A stretch of 64,000 bases of DNA, taken from contig JAUQQO010000016.1 of the NCBI GenBank assembly GCA_030549795.1, positions 1 through 64,000 of the forward strand, written 5' to 3'. Positions 50,201 to 59,560 of this stretch are shown in pieces. A program made the position numbers and the translations under genes. Under the pieces are notes generated by a model. That model was not told the origin of the DNA. It did not search any database and worked only from the letters and a program-made list of their open reading frames with translations. The stretch is from Pseudomonadota bacterium. Its GTDB lineage: Bacteria; Pseudomonadota; Alphaproteobacteria; Geminicoccales; Geminicoccaceae. The stretch's first letter is position 1. The number at the start of each line of letters is the position of its first letter.

Positions 50201-51010
50201 ATGGAAAAATCCCTCGGCTTCACGCGGCGAGGCTTTTGGGCCGTCTTGAGCGCGGCAGCCGCGCTTGGGCAGGTGAACGCGTCCTATGCGCAGGAACCTC
50301 CCCTGGTTGCCGCCGCTGCCGATTTGCAGTTCGCGCTTGCCGAAGTTGCACAGATCTTTGAGAAAGAAAATGGATCGGCCGTTAAACTTGTCTTCGGGTC
50401 ATCTGGAAATTTTGCGCGCCAGATCCGCCAGGGGGCGCCCTTCCAGCTCTATCTCTCGGCCGATGAAGACTATGTACTTGAGCTCGCTCGTGATGGCTTT
50501 ACGAAAGATGAGGGTACTCTTTACGCGATCGGCCGTATCGTCTTGAAAGTGCCGACGGGCTCACCGCTGGAGCCCGATGGTACGCTTGAAGATCTTGCCC
50601 GCGCGCTTCGCGACGGACGCCTTAAGCGGTTTGCGATCGCCAATCCCGAACACGCGCCTTATGGCAAGCGCGCCGAGGAAGCACTGCGCCATAAAGGCAT
50701 TTGGGAGGAGATCAAACCCTTTCTCGTCTACGGGGAGAATGTGAGCCAAGCTGCCCAGTTCGCCACTTCGGGCAACGCCCAAGGCGGAATCATCGCCCTT
50801 TCGCTCGCGCTCTCTCCCAAGCTCAAGGCCTTGGGCAAGCACGCTCTCATTCCTGCCGAGTGGCACGCGCCTTTGCGCCAGCGCATGGTCCTTTTGAAGA
50901 ACGCAACCCCGATCGCCGAGCGCTTCTACGCCTATTTGCAGGAGGAACCGGCGCGGGCGATCTTCCGCCGCTATGGATTCGTTCTCCCGGGCGAAGTCGT
51001 AAGCGAGTGA
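50201..51010 (+). CDS. modA: Molybdate ABC transporter substrate-binding protein
   Basis: A 269-aa periplasmic molybdate-binding protein. A signal peptide (TRRGFWAVLSAAAALGQVNA, cleavage near SYA) precedes PLVAAAADLQFALAEVAQIF. The oxyanion loops are in KLVFGSSGNFARQIRQGAPF and IANPEHAPYGKRAEEALRHK, and AKFATSGNAQGG-like text is the third loop. ATG 50201 has GGGAGGAG upstream. It is the first of modA-modB-modC. Confidence 0.93.
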   Translation: MEKSLGFTRRGFWAVLSAAAALGQVNASYAQEPPLVAAAADLQFALAEVAQIFEKENGSAVKLVFGSSGNFARQIRQGAPFQLYLSADEDYVLELARDGFTKDEGTLYAIGRIVLKVPTGSPLEPDGTLEDLARALRDGRLKRFAIANPEHAPYGKRAEEALRHKGIWEEIKPFLVYGENVSQAAQFATSGNAQGGIIALSLALSPKLKALGKHALIPAEWHAPLRQRMVLLKNATPIAERFYAYLQEEPARAIFRRYGFVLPGEVVSE

Positions 51011-51045
51011 ATCGCATTGCGTGAACCTGACTCGGGAGACGCTCC

Positions 51046-51714
51046 TTGGACTGGGTCGCTATTGGCTTGTCGCTTAAGCTCGCGGTGGTCACGGTGGCGC
51101 TCTTGCTGCCGATCGGTATCATCCTTGGCCGCTTTCTCGCCTATCGGGACATCCGCGGCAAAGAGTTCATCGAAGCGTTAGTGGCCCTGCCACTCGTCCT
51201 CCCACCAACTGTCTTTGGCTATTATCTGCTCGTCGCCTTCGGCATGGCCTCGCCGATCGGCAAATTGTGGTACGAGCTGTTCGGCCATCAGCTCGTCTTT
51301 ACTTTCGAGGGCCTCGTCGTCGCCTCGGTGATTTTCAACTTACCCTTTGCCGTGCAGCCGATGCAGCGTGCCTTCGAGGCGATTGCCCCCGATCTCCGCG
51401 CCGCTGCCGCATGCTGTGGGATGGCGCCCTGGCAGGCGATTCTCAAGGTCGAGATGCCTTTGGCTTGGCCCGGAATTTTAACCGCACTCGTCCTCTCTTT
51501 CGCGCACACGCTTGGAGAGTTCGGCATCGTGCTCATGGTGGGCGGTGCCATTCCCGGCGAGACCAAAACGGTGGCGATCGCGATCTACGATAGAGTTCAG
51601 GCCTTCGACGATGTCGCTGCTGGCCAAATGGCGCTCTTTCTCTTGATATTCTCCTTGTTTACGATCGCCGTCACCTCGTTCGCCTCGCGCCGCGTGGGGC
51701 GCCGGTTGGGCTGA
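51046..51714 (+). CDS. modB: Molybdate ABC transporter permease
   Basis: A 222-aa inner-membrane permease of the ModB family with five hydrophobic segments. It contains ALPLVLPPTVFGYYLLVAFG and the ATPase-coupling loop CGMAPWQAILKVEMPLAWPG, then HTLGEFGIVLMVGGAIPGET, strongly characteristic of ModB. The start is TTG 51046 after GGGAG. It is between modA and modC. Confidence 0.95.
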   Translation: MDWVAIGLSLKLAVVTVALLLPIGIILGRFLAYRDIRGKEFIEALVALPLVLPPTVFGYYLLVAFGMASPIGKLWYELFGHQLVFTFEGLVVASVIFNLPFAVQPMQRAFEAIAPDLRAAAACCGMAPWQAILKVEMPLAWPGILTALVLSFAHTLGEFGIVLMVGGAIPGETKTVAIAIYDRVQAFDDVAAGQMALFLLIFSLFTIAVTSFASRRVGRRLG

Positions 51715-51718
51715 GTTT

Positions 51719-52867
51719 ATGCTCGAGCTCGAAGCGGAACAGGACGCTCCGATCCCTCTTGCTGCACGGTTGTCCTGCGGGCGCGCAGAGCTCATGGCGC
51801 TCGTCGGTCCTTCGGGGAGCGGGAAGACGACGCTGTTGCGCACGATTGCCGGCCTGTACGTGCCCAAAAAGGGGTGGGTGCGCGTCAATGGCGCGATCTG
51901 GTTCGATTCGGCGCGCAAGATCGTGCTGCCGACGCACCGGCGCCGGGTCGGCTTCGTCTTCCAATCCTATGCGCTCTTTCCCCACATGACCGCGCTTGAG
52001 AACGTGATGGCGGCGATGGGGGAGCGGCGGCGCTCGGAACGCGAGGCCCGCGCCCGAGAACTCTTGCGCCTGGTCCATCTCGAAGGCCTCGAGCACCGCC
52101 GACCGGCTGAACTTTCGGGAGGTCAACAGCAGCGCGTGGCGGTTGCGCGTGCACTTGCGCGCGAGCCGGATGTGCTGCTCCTCGATGAACCCTTCTCGGC
52201 CGTCGACCGCGCCACCCGCCAACGGCTCTATGAGGAGATCGCCGAGCTTAGGCGGGTGTTGTCGATGCCTGTGGTGCTCGTCACCCACGACCTCGAAGAG
52301 GCGATAGTGCTCGCCGATCGCCTCACCGTCCTGCATCACGGCCGCACGCTGCAGACCGGCACACCGGCTGAAGTCACCACCCGCCCGGCTTCACCGGAGG
52401 TGGCGCGGTTGGTCGATGTGACCAACCTGTTCGAAGGCGTCATCGCCGGCAAGGACGAAGCGCGCGGGCTCGTCCTTTTGGATTGGTGTGGAAAGCTCCT
52501 CGAAGTGCGCAGCGAACAGGCGGCTTCGCCGGGCACGCGAGTTCCCTGGGTGATCCCGGACGGTTTCGTCCTCTTGCATCGGCGCGATCGGCCCTCGCGC
52601 GGCGAACGCGAGAACCCGGTGCCCGGCCGCATTGTGCGCATGGTGGTGCTGGGACAGACGGCGCGGCTCGCCCTCGCGCCTCACCACGCGCCCGATTTGC
52701 CCATTCGCTTTTCGGTACCGATCCACGTAGCGCGACGTAACGGCCTCGCCCCGGGGGTAGAGGCGACGGTGTCGCTCCTCGCCGATGGCATCCACCTCAT
52801 GACCGAAAGCAACCCGAGCGTACGGGTCAGCCCGCCATCGCGATCAGAGACCGTAGTTCCGGCCTAG
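51719..52867 (+). CDS. modC: Molybdate ABC transporter ATPase
   Basis: A 382-aa ATPase with Walker A GPSGSGKTT, signature ELSGGQQQRVAVARALA, Walker B LLLDEPFSAVD and H-loop LVTHD. The C-terminal part (about 270-365) contains a MOP-like regulatory domain (ENPVPGRIVRMVVLGQTARL, GVEATVSLLADGIHLM). That supports molybdate and may couple uptake to molybdate sensing. ATG 51719 is four bases after modB. The stop is eight bases before the TauE-type gene. Confidence 0.93.
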   Translation: MLELEAEQDAPIPLAARLSCGRAELMALVGPSGSGKTTLLRTIAGLYVPKKGWVRVNGAIWFDSARKIVLPTHRRRVGFVFQSYALFPHMTALENVMAAMGERRRSEREARARELLRLVHLEGLEHRRPAELSGGQQQRVAVARALAREPDVLLLDEPFSAVDRATRQRLYEEIAELRRVLSMPVVLVTHDLEEAIVLADRLTVLHHGRTLQTGTPAEVTTRPASPEVARLVDVTNLFEGVIAGKDEARGLVLLDWCGKLLEVRSEQAASPGTRVPWVIPDGFVLLHRRDRPSRGERENPVPGRIVRMVVLGQTARLALAPHHAPDLPIRFSVPIHVARRNGLAPGVEATVSLLADGIHLMTESNPSVRVSPPSRSETVVPA

Positions 52868-52874
52868 GCCGGCG

Positions 52875-53696
52875 GTGATGCGCACGGCACTGCTCGCCGC
52901 CGCCTCAGGGGCTGTGATTGCCGTCTTGGGCGGACTGATCGGGCTCGGTGGGGCCGAGTTCCGGTTGCCGGTGCTCGTAGGCTTGCTCAATCTCACCCCG
53001 CGCGCGGCCGTGCCGGCGAATCTTCTCATAAGCTTGATCACGCTCATCACCGGTCTCTTCGGGCGGCTTTTGAGCCTCGACCCGGCGCCGCTTATGCCTC
53101 TTCTTCCCGAGATGGCCGCCCTTGCTGCCGGCGGTGTCGTGAGTGCGTTCGGCGCGCCCGTGTTGTTGGCCCGCTTAAGCGACCGCCGTCTTGCTCGCTT
53201 GCTTGGCCTTTTATTGGTCGCGATTGGCTTTCTTCTCGTGATCGAGGCCTTTGTACCCGGCGATCCTGTGCGCTTCGTCCCACCGGGCCTTTTGCCCACC
53301 CTCGTTTTCGGCCTCCTGCTCGGTTTGCTCATCGGCCTCGTCGCGGCCCTTTTGGGGGTTGCAGGCGGTGAGCTCTTGGTCCCGAGCTTCCTCTTCCTCT
53401 TCGGCGCGTCGATCCACACCGCCGGGACCGCGAGCATACTCGTCTCGCTCGTGCTCGTTCCGGTTTCGCTTGTGCGCTATGCTCTGTTGGGGGCGTTGCC
53501 GCGCGGAGGTGTGGTGCGCTCGATTGTGGTTCCCATGGCCCTCGGCTCGGTGGTCGGGGCGGCAAGCGGCGGCCTCATCACCGGTCTCGTCTCGGCTTCC
53601 CTCCTCAAGTTCGTGCTCGGGCTCGTGTTGATCGTCTCGGCGGCTAAGGTGCTGGTTGTGCGCTCTAAGCCGGCTCGCAGTGCCGAGGCGGGCTAG
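52875..53696 (+). CDS. TauE/SafE family anion transporter
   Basis: A 273-aa integral membrane protein of the TauE/SafE (sulfite exporter) family with about eight hydrophobic segments. The paired motifs are GGLIGLGGAEFRLPVLVGLL near the N-terminus and LIGLVAALLGVAGGELLVPS in the second half. It is very likely co-transcribed with modABC, so it may move sulfite, sulfoacetate, molybdate or a related oxyanion. The start is GTG 52875 or ATG 52878. It converges with a FAD oxidoreductase gene, sharing a CTAG stop. Confidence 0.88.
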   Translation: MMRTALLAAASGAVIAVLGGLIGLGGAEFRLPVLVGLLNLTPRAAVPANLLISLITLITGLFGRLLSLDPAPLMPLLPEMAALAAGGVVSAFGAPVLLARLSDRRLARLLGLLLVAIGFLLVIEAFVPGDPVRFVPPGLLPTLVFGLLLGLLIGLVAALLGVAGGELLVPSFLFLFGASIHTAGTASILVSLVLVPVSLVRYALLGALPRGGVVRSIVVPMALGSVVGAASGGLITGLVSASLLKFVLGLVLIVSAAKVLVVRSKPARSAEAG

Positions 53697-54943
53697 CGAA
53701 AGCGCGCCGGCGCATAAAAAGAGAGATCGATGCCCGGATCTCGTTCCGCGAAAAGGTCCGCGATCAATCGCCCGGTGAGCGGGCCGAGAGTGAGACCGAT
53801 GTGTTGGTGGCCGAAGGCCAAAACGAGATTGGGGCAGGAGGGGACGCGGCCGATCACCGGCAGGCTGTCGGGAAGGGTCGGCCGGCAGCCCTGCCATTCC
53901 GATACGATTTTCGCTTCGAGCCCGGGCAAGAGCCGTTGCGCTAAGGGCACGAGCCTGCGGATGCGCCGATAGTCGGGTTTCGCCCAGGGGCTCGCGAGCT
54001 CGACGCCGCCGGTGAGGCGAATGCCCCCCGCCATGGGGGCGAGGATAAAGCCGTGATCGCAGGAATAGACGGGTCGGCTCAAGCTCTGGGGTGGATGCGG
54101 CAGCATCACGTGATAGCCGCGCTCGGCATCGAGCGGCAGCCGCATCCCACCGAGTGCGGCAAGGCGCTTGGAGAAGGCGCCAGCCGCGAGCACCACCGCA
54201 TCGACAACAAGCCGCCCGGCGGAGGTAGAAACCGCGACGATACGCCGATCCTGAAAAGCAAAGCCTTCCGCCCAGGCGCGCAGAAAACGACCCCCGCGCT
54301 CGTAAAAGCCACGCGCGATGCCTTGCACATAGCCACAAGGATCAAGGACGGCGCGGTTCTCCTCGAGCAGCACCCCGGCTTCGAGATCGGGAGCTAGGGC
54401 CGGCTCGAGGTCGTGCAGCTCTTTGCGGTCGAGGAGCCGGTAGCGACGTCCAAAACGGTCCCAAAGGCGACGATCGAACGCGATCGACGAGAGCAACGTT
54501 TCTTCTTTGCGCGCCACTTTGAGCCAGCCGCCCGAGCGCACGAGCGCGCCCAAGCCGCATTCCTGGATCACCGTATCGTGCGCGGCATCGGCACGCGCGA
54601 GAAGCTGGGCGAGCGCCTGAGCGAGCGCTTCGACGCGCTTGGGCCGCGCATTGGCCACCATCCGCACAAGCCACGGAAAAAGGCGCGGCAGATAGCGCCA
54701 GCGGATGGCAAGCGGGCTCGTGCGGTCGCGCAAGAGGGCGGGGACTTTGCGGAGGAGCGCCGGGGTGAGCACCGGGGCGATGCTGTAAAGACTGATGATG
54801 CCGGCATTACCAAACGAGGTTCCGGTGCCCGGTTCGCGCGGGTCGACGAGCGTCACCTGATGCCCATCGCGTTGCAGGAAAAAGGCGCAGCTCGTGCCGA
54901 CGATGCCGGCGCCGATCACGGCGATGCGCAGACCGTCCGCCAT
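53693..54943 (-). CDS. FAD-dependent D-amino-acid dehydrogenase-like oxidoreductase
   Basis: A 416-aa DadA-type flavoprotein. FAD-binding motif IAVIGAGIVGTSCAFFLQRD at the N-terminus, SFGNAGIISLYSIAPVLTPA, VVLAAGAFSKRLAALGG, and a C-terminal GFGHQHIGLTLGPLTGRLIAD-type FAD loop. The membrane-associated DadA oxidises D-amino acids, passing electrons to the respiratory chain. ATG 54943 has GGAGGAGCC directly upstream; the open frame further up is spurious. The substrate is not certain. Confidence 0.88.
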   Translation of the reverse strand: MADGLRIAVIGAGIVGTSCAFFLQRDGHQVTLVDPREPGTGTSFGNAGIISLYSIAPVLTPALLRKVPALLRDRTSPLAIRWRYLPRLFPWLVRMVANARPKRVEALAQALAQLLARADAAHDTVIQECGLGALVRSGGWLKVARKEETLLSSIAFDRRLWDRFGRRYRLLDRKELHDLEPALAPDLEAGVLLEENRAVLDPCGYVQGIARGFYERGGRFLRAWAEGFAFQDRRIVAVSTSAGRLVVDAVVLAAGAFSKRLAALGGMRLPLDAERGYHVMLPHPPQSLSRPVYSCDHGFILAPMAGGIRLTGGVELASPWAKPDYRRIRRLVPLAQRLLPGLEAKIVSEWQGCRPTLPDSLPVIGRVPSCPNLVLAFGHQHIGLTLGPLTGRLIADLFAERDPGIDLSFYAPARFR

Positions 54944-54972
54944 GGCTCCTCCACCGCTCGCACCGCTCTCGC

Positions 54973-55659
54973 TTAGGCCGGGCGGGGCGATCGGTCGAGC
55001 CGGCATCGCGCAACCGCGGTGCGCGGGCGGAGCCGCCGTGCGAAGGGCGCAAGGCGGGCGAAGAGATCTTGCGCTGTGACCACGCCCCGGGGTGTGATGG
55101 GGATCCCCGCGGCTGCGAGCACCTCCGCCACCCATCGGTTGCAGGTGCGCAAAATGTGGAAGGGGTCGCGGGCAGCGAAGAACAGGCTCTCGGCGCTGCG
55201 CCCAGGCGCGATCGGGCGAAGTGGACCCGAGGGATCCTCTTCGAGGCTCGCAAGCGCGCGGGCATGAGCACGTGCAATGCCCGCCTCGCTCGCTTCAAGA
55301 AGCCAGAGCTCATCGGCCGGGATCAGCGCCATCGGCCCCTTGTGCGCGGTGAGGTTGAGCGCGCTCGCGCTCGGCCAGAAGAGGGCGCGCAGCGCCAACC
55401 CGAAGGGTGGATCGGGGTGCGGATAATAGAGCCGGTCGCCAAAGCCGAGCTCGAGCCAATCGGCATCGGGAGCGATGCGGCGGAACGGGGAATCGGACGG
55501 CACCGCCGAAGCGGGGAGGACGATACCCGTATGCCAGGCATGGCGCGCGACCAAAAGCGGCAAGCCAGGCTCCTTTTGCGCGGCGGGCGGAGCGGGAGCC
55601 GGTGCGGCACAGGCGGCAAGCCAGCTCACGAGCGCGAGCCAGAGCGCGCCCCGCCGCAA
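54973..55659 (-). CDS. DUF2459 family lipoprotein
   Basis: A 228-aa protein of the DUF2459 (TIGR02117) family, whose core RHAWHTGIVLPASAVPSDSP and the later LRTCNRWVAEVLAAAGIPIT, with Cys, are diagnostic. The N-terminus LRRGALWLALVSWLAAC is a lipoprotein signal with lipobox LAAC. I chose TTG 55659; no ATG or GTG fits, and it is preceded by GGCGAG. The fold resembles NlpC/P60 cysteine peptidases with the His and Cys conserved, so it may act on an envelope substrate. It diverges from NAD synthetase. Confidence 0.8.
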   Translation of the reverse strand: MRRGALWLALVSWLAACAAPAPAPPAAQKEPGLPLLVARHAWHTGIVLPASAVPSDSPFRRIAPDADWLELGFGDRLYYPHPDPPFGLALRALFWPSASALNLTAHKGPMALIPADELWLLEASEAGIARAHARALASLEEDPSGPLRPIAPGRSAESLFFAARDPFHILRTCNRWVAEVLAAAGIPITPRGVVTAQDLFARLAPFARRLRPRTAVARCRLDRSPRPA

Positions 55660-55729
55660 CCGACAGCAAGGCTCGCCGCCTTTGAAGAAGGCGAGTAAGT
55701 TGGCTTGGAGCGTTGGCGCGGAGGATCTC

Positions 55730-57475
55730 GTGAGCGAGCCTTTGGTGATTGCCTTAGTGCAGATCAATCCGACGGTCGGCGACATCGAGGGCAACCTCGA
55801 ACTCTTGCGCGAAACCCGCACCCGCGCTGCGGCGGCGGGGGCCGACCTCGTGGTGTTTCCTGAGCTGGCCATCGTCGGCTATCCCCCGGAAGATCTCGTC
55901 CTCAAAGCCGCGCTATGGGACTATGCGTATGATGCGCTCGTGCGGCTCGCACGCGAAACCGCCGACGGCGGCCCGGCTGTGGTGGTGGGCACGCCCTGGC
56001 GCGAGAAGGGCAAGCTCTACAACGCCGTAGCCTTGCTTGCCGAAGGCCGCATCGAAGCCTGGCGCGCCAAACACGCGCTGCCCAACTACGGCGTCTTCGA
56101 TGAGAAGCGGGTCTTCGAGCCCGGTCCCGTACCCGGCCCGGTCCCCTTCCGCCGCACCGATGGAACGCTCGTGCGCTTGGGCCTCATGATCTGCGAGGAC
56201 ATGTGGGTGGAGGACGTGGCGGAAGCGCTCGCCGAAACGGGTGCGGAGATCCTGATCGTCATCAACGGTTCGCCCTTCGAGCGCGACAAGCCGGATGTGC
56301 GCTTGCAGCTCGCGGTGGCGCGGGTGACCGAGAGCGGCTTGCCGCTGCTCTACGTCAACCAGGTGGGGGGGCAAGACGAACTGGTCTTCGATGGCGCCTC
56401 GTTTGTGCTCGATGCCCGCCGCAACCTCATAGCCCAGGCCCGCGCCTTCGCGCCCGATCTGCTCATCACCCGCTGGCGGCAGGAGGGGGAACTGTGGGTT
56501 CCGGTGGAAAAGGGTCGCATCGAGCCGCCGCTTGAGCGCCTCGAGGCGATCTGGCGGGCGATGGTGCTCGGTCTTAAGGACTATGTCGAAAAGAACCGTT
56601 TCCCGGGCGTCGTGCTCGGCCTTTCGGGAGGGATCGACTCCGCAGTCTCGGCGGTGGTCGCGGTCGATGCGCTCGGCAGCGCGCGCGTGCACACGGTCAT
56701 GATGCCCTCGCGCTACACCGCGCGCGAGAGCATCGAGGACGCAGCGGAGGTGGCGCGGCGGTTGGGGGTACGCCACGATGTGATCGGCATCGAGCCGGCC
56801 GTGGCGGCATTCGAGCAGATGCTCGCCCCGCTCTTCGCCGGTCGTGCCCCCGATACCACGGAAGAGAACATTCAAGCGCGCATCCGCGGCGTGCTCTTGA
56901 TGGCCATCTCCAACAAGTTCGGCCCGATGCTGCTCACGACCGGAAACAAATCGGAGATGTCGGTGGGCTATGCCACCCTCTACGGCGACATGTGCGGCGG
57001 CTTCTCGGTGCTCAAGGACGTGTACAAGACCACCGTGTTCGAGCTCGCCCGCTGGCGCAACGCCCATCGCCCGGAGGGGCTTTTGGGCCCCAGCGATCCC
57101 ATCCCCGAGCGGGTGATCACCAAACCGCCCTCTGCCGAACTGCGCCCCGATCAGAAAGACGAGGACAGCCTGCCGCCTTATCCCTTGCTCGACCAGATCC
57201 TCGAGGGGTTGATCGAAGAGGACTTAAGTCCGAGAGAGCTGGTCGCGCGTGGCTTGCCGGCGGACGTGGTGCGGCGCGTGTCCAACATGCTCGACGCGGC
57301 AGAGTACAAGCGCCGCCAAGCTCCGCCCGGGGTCAAGATCACCCGCAAAGCCTTCGGTCGCGACCGCCGCTATCCGATCACCAACGCCTTCCGCCGCTTG
57401 GGGCTCGTGGTGCCGAAGGCGAGCCCGCAGGCTACAGCGCCCGTGCATTCGCAGGAGCTCTTGACGCTCGAGTGA
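55730..57475 (+). CDS. nadE: Glutamine-dependent NAD+ synthetase
   Basis: A 581-aa two-domain enzyme that amidates nicotinate adenine dinucleotide to NAD+. The N-terminal glutaminase (nitrilase-like) has the catalytic glutamate in VVFPELAIVGYPPEDL, lysine in the KHALPNYGVFDEKR segment, and cysteine in LGLMICEDMWVEDVAEALAE. The C-terminal synthetase has the PP-loop VVLGLSGGIDSAVSAVVAVD near residue 300 and TTGNKSEMSVGYATLYGDMC. GTG 55730 has GGAGGA upstream. The open frame reaches 55475, but that region overlaps the divergent lipoprotein gene. Confidence 0.97.
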   Translation: MSEPLVIALVQINPTVGDIEGNLELLRETRTRAAAAGADLVVFPELAIVGYPPEDLVLKAALWDYAYDALVRLARETADGGPAVVVGTPWREKGKLYNAVALLAEGRIEAWRAKHALPNYGVFDEKRVFEPGPVPGPVPFRRTDGTLVRLGLMICEDMWVEDVAEALAETGAEILIVINGSPFERDKPDVRLQLAVARVTESGLPLLYVNQVGGQDELVFDGASFVLDARRNLIAQARAFAPDLLITRWRQEGELWVPVEKGRIEPPLERLEAIWRAMVLGLKDYVEKNRFPGVVLGLSGGIDSAVSAVVAVDALGSARVHTVMMPSRYTARESIEDAAEVARRLGVRHDVIGIEPAVAAFEQMLAPLFAGRAPDTTEENIQARIRGVLLMAISNKFGPMLLTTGNKSEMSVGYATLYGDMCGGFSVLKDVYKTTVFELARWRNAHRPEGLLGPSDPIPERVITKPPSAELRPDQKDEDSLPPYPLLDQILEGLIEEDLSPRELVARGLPADVVRRVSNMLDAAEYKRRQAPPGVKITRKAFGRDRRYPITNAFRRLGLVVPKASPQATAPVHSQELLTLE

Positions 57476-57513
57476 CGCTCCGGGGGGAGGGGCGGGTTGT
57501 TAGGAAAAAGATC

Positions 57514-57550
57514 TTGACAATACGGGTGCGCAGTCCTAGATTGCGCGCCA
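57514..57550 (+). promoter_or_regulatory. Sigma70-type promoter, probably leaderless
   Basis: TTGACA (57514-57519), 17-base spacer, TAGATT (57537-57542). The predicted transcription start is at or within one base of the A of the ATG at 57550, so the mRNA would have no 5' leader. There is no ribosome site directly upstream of that ATG. Confidence 0.75.
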
Positions 57551-58233
57551 TGAGCAAGCCCCGTCCCGACAGTTTCGACCGTCGCCTCGCTGCGCGCCTG
57601 CTCGCAGCGGGCGAACCCACCGTGCTCGTCGCCGAGCTCTTGGGTCTTCCGCGCCTCGAGCTCGAGGCGGCGCGCACGGTCGATCCCGATCTTGTGGCGC
57701 TCGAGCGCTATTATGCCGAAATCGAACGGTGGCCGGCGTCGCGCCGGCGCGCCCGCGCCCGCAAGCTCTTTTTGATCGCCCTCGAACATGCCCTCGAGCG
57801 GGGCGAGATCCGCGGTCTGAGCTGGGCGGCTCGGCTTCTTGAAAGCGTGGTCGAACCGAGCGCGGCCGAGGAGGGCGAGAGCGAAGACGAGGTCGAAGCG
57901 GTCGAAAAGACGCTCTCGCCCGAGGAACGGGCGATTTGGGACGCGCTCGATTACAGCCGCTGGCCCGTCCCGCCGGCGATTCCGCCGCAGCCGGGGGCGC
58001 CACCCTGCAAAGGCCCGCTTGAGGTGCCCAACGATGCCGGCAGCGAGGCCGAGCGCATGCAGGAGCCGATTCCCTGGCCACCTCCCGGCGCGCGTGCGGG
58101 CTCGGCGTCGACGCGCGTGCCCGCGGCGCCACGAGCGGACGAGCCGCCGGCGGGCGGGACGGCGAGTGCCGCGGCGAGCGAGCCCGGGCGCGGCGGCACG
58201 GCGCGCTGGCCTCCTCACTTGCGCCCACTTTAG
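57550..58233 (+). CDS. Hypothetical protein with acidic middle and proline-rich tail
   Basis: A 227-aa protein I do not recognise. Residues 1-100 are helical (RRLAARLLAAGEPTVLVAEL, RYYAEIERWPASRRRARARK). Residues about 104-125 are very acidic (EEGESEDEVEAVEKTL). The last 80 are Pro/Ala/Gly-rich and probably disordered. ATG 57550 sits at the predicted transcription start of a strong promoter. No signal or membrane segment is seen. The neighbours are nadE and a tRNA dihydrouridine synthase. Confidence 0.65.
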   Translation: MSKPRPDSFDRRLAARLLAAGEPTVLVAELLGLPRLELEAARTVDPDLVALERYYAEIERWPASRRRARARKLFLIALEHALERGEIRGLSWAARLLESVVEPSAAEEGESEDEVEAVEKTLSPEERAIWDALDYSRWPVPPAIPPQPGAPPCKGPLEVPNDAGSEAERMQEPIPWPPPGARAGSASTRVPAAPRADEPPAGGTASAAASEPGRGGTARWPPHLRPL

Positions 58234-58273
58234 GCGGGCGAGCGCACGCGAAGGCTGGACCGAAAGGCCCCGA

Positions 58274-59281
<1,008 letters not shown>

Positions 59282-59342
59282 CGGTTCCTTAACGCGCGGT
59301 GCGGTAAGAGTGGATTGGTGGCGGATCGGCGGGGAGAGGCCG

Positions 59343-59546
59343 GTGAACGCAGCTGTGAGCGGGTTGCGGCGCGTTCATGCCGCGCAAGAAGGTGGTGTCG
59401 CGATCGAATACGCGCTCTTGGCGTCGCTCATGGCCGTCGTTTGCGCGGCGGCTCTGCTTGCCTTCAGCGACGCGGCCGATGGCCTCTGGCGTCAGATCGC
59501 ACAAGCGCTCGCAGCCGCCTTTTCGGGTTCACCGCCCGCGCCTTAA
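59343..59546 (+). CDS. Flp/Fap-type pilin component
   Basis: A 67-aa Flp-type type IVb pilin. A short leader ending with double glycine in HAAQEGGVAIEYALLASLMA precedes the hydrophobic segment VVCAAALLAFSDA. The conserved Glu five residues after the processing site is in AIEYAL. It would be cut by a TadV/CpaA-type prepilin peptidase. GTG 59343 follows GGGGAGAGG. It stands alone, with no tad/cpa assembly genes in the window. Confidence 0.8.
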   Translation: MNAAVSGLRRVHAAQEGGVAIEYALLASLMAVVCAAALLAFSDAADGLWRQIAQALAAAFSGSPPAP

Positions 59547-59560
59547 ACGCGCCGCCTGGC

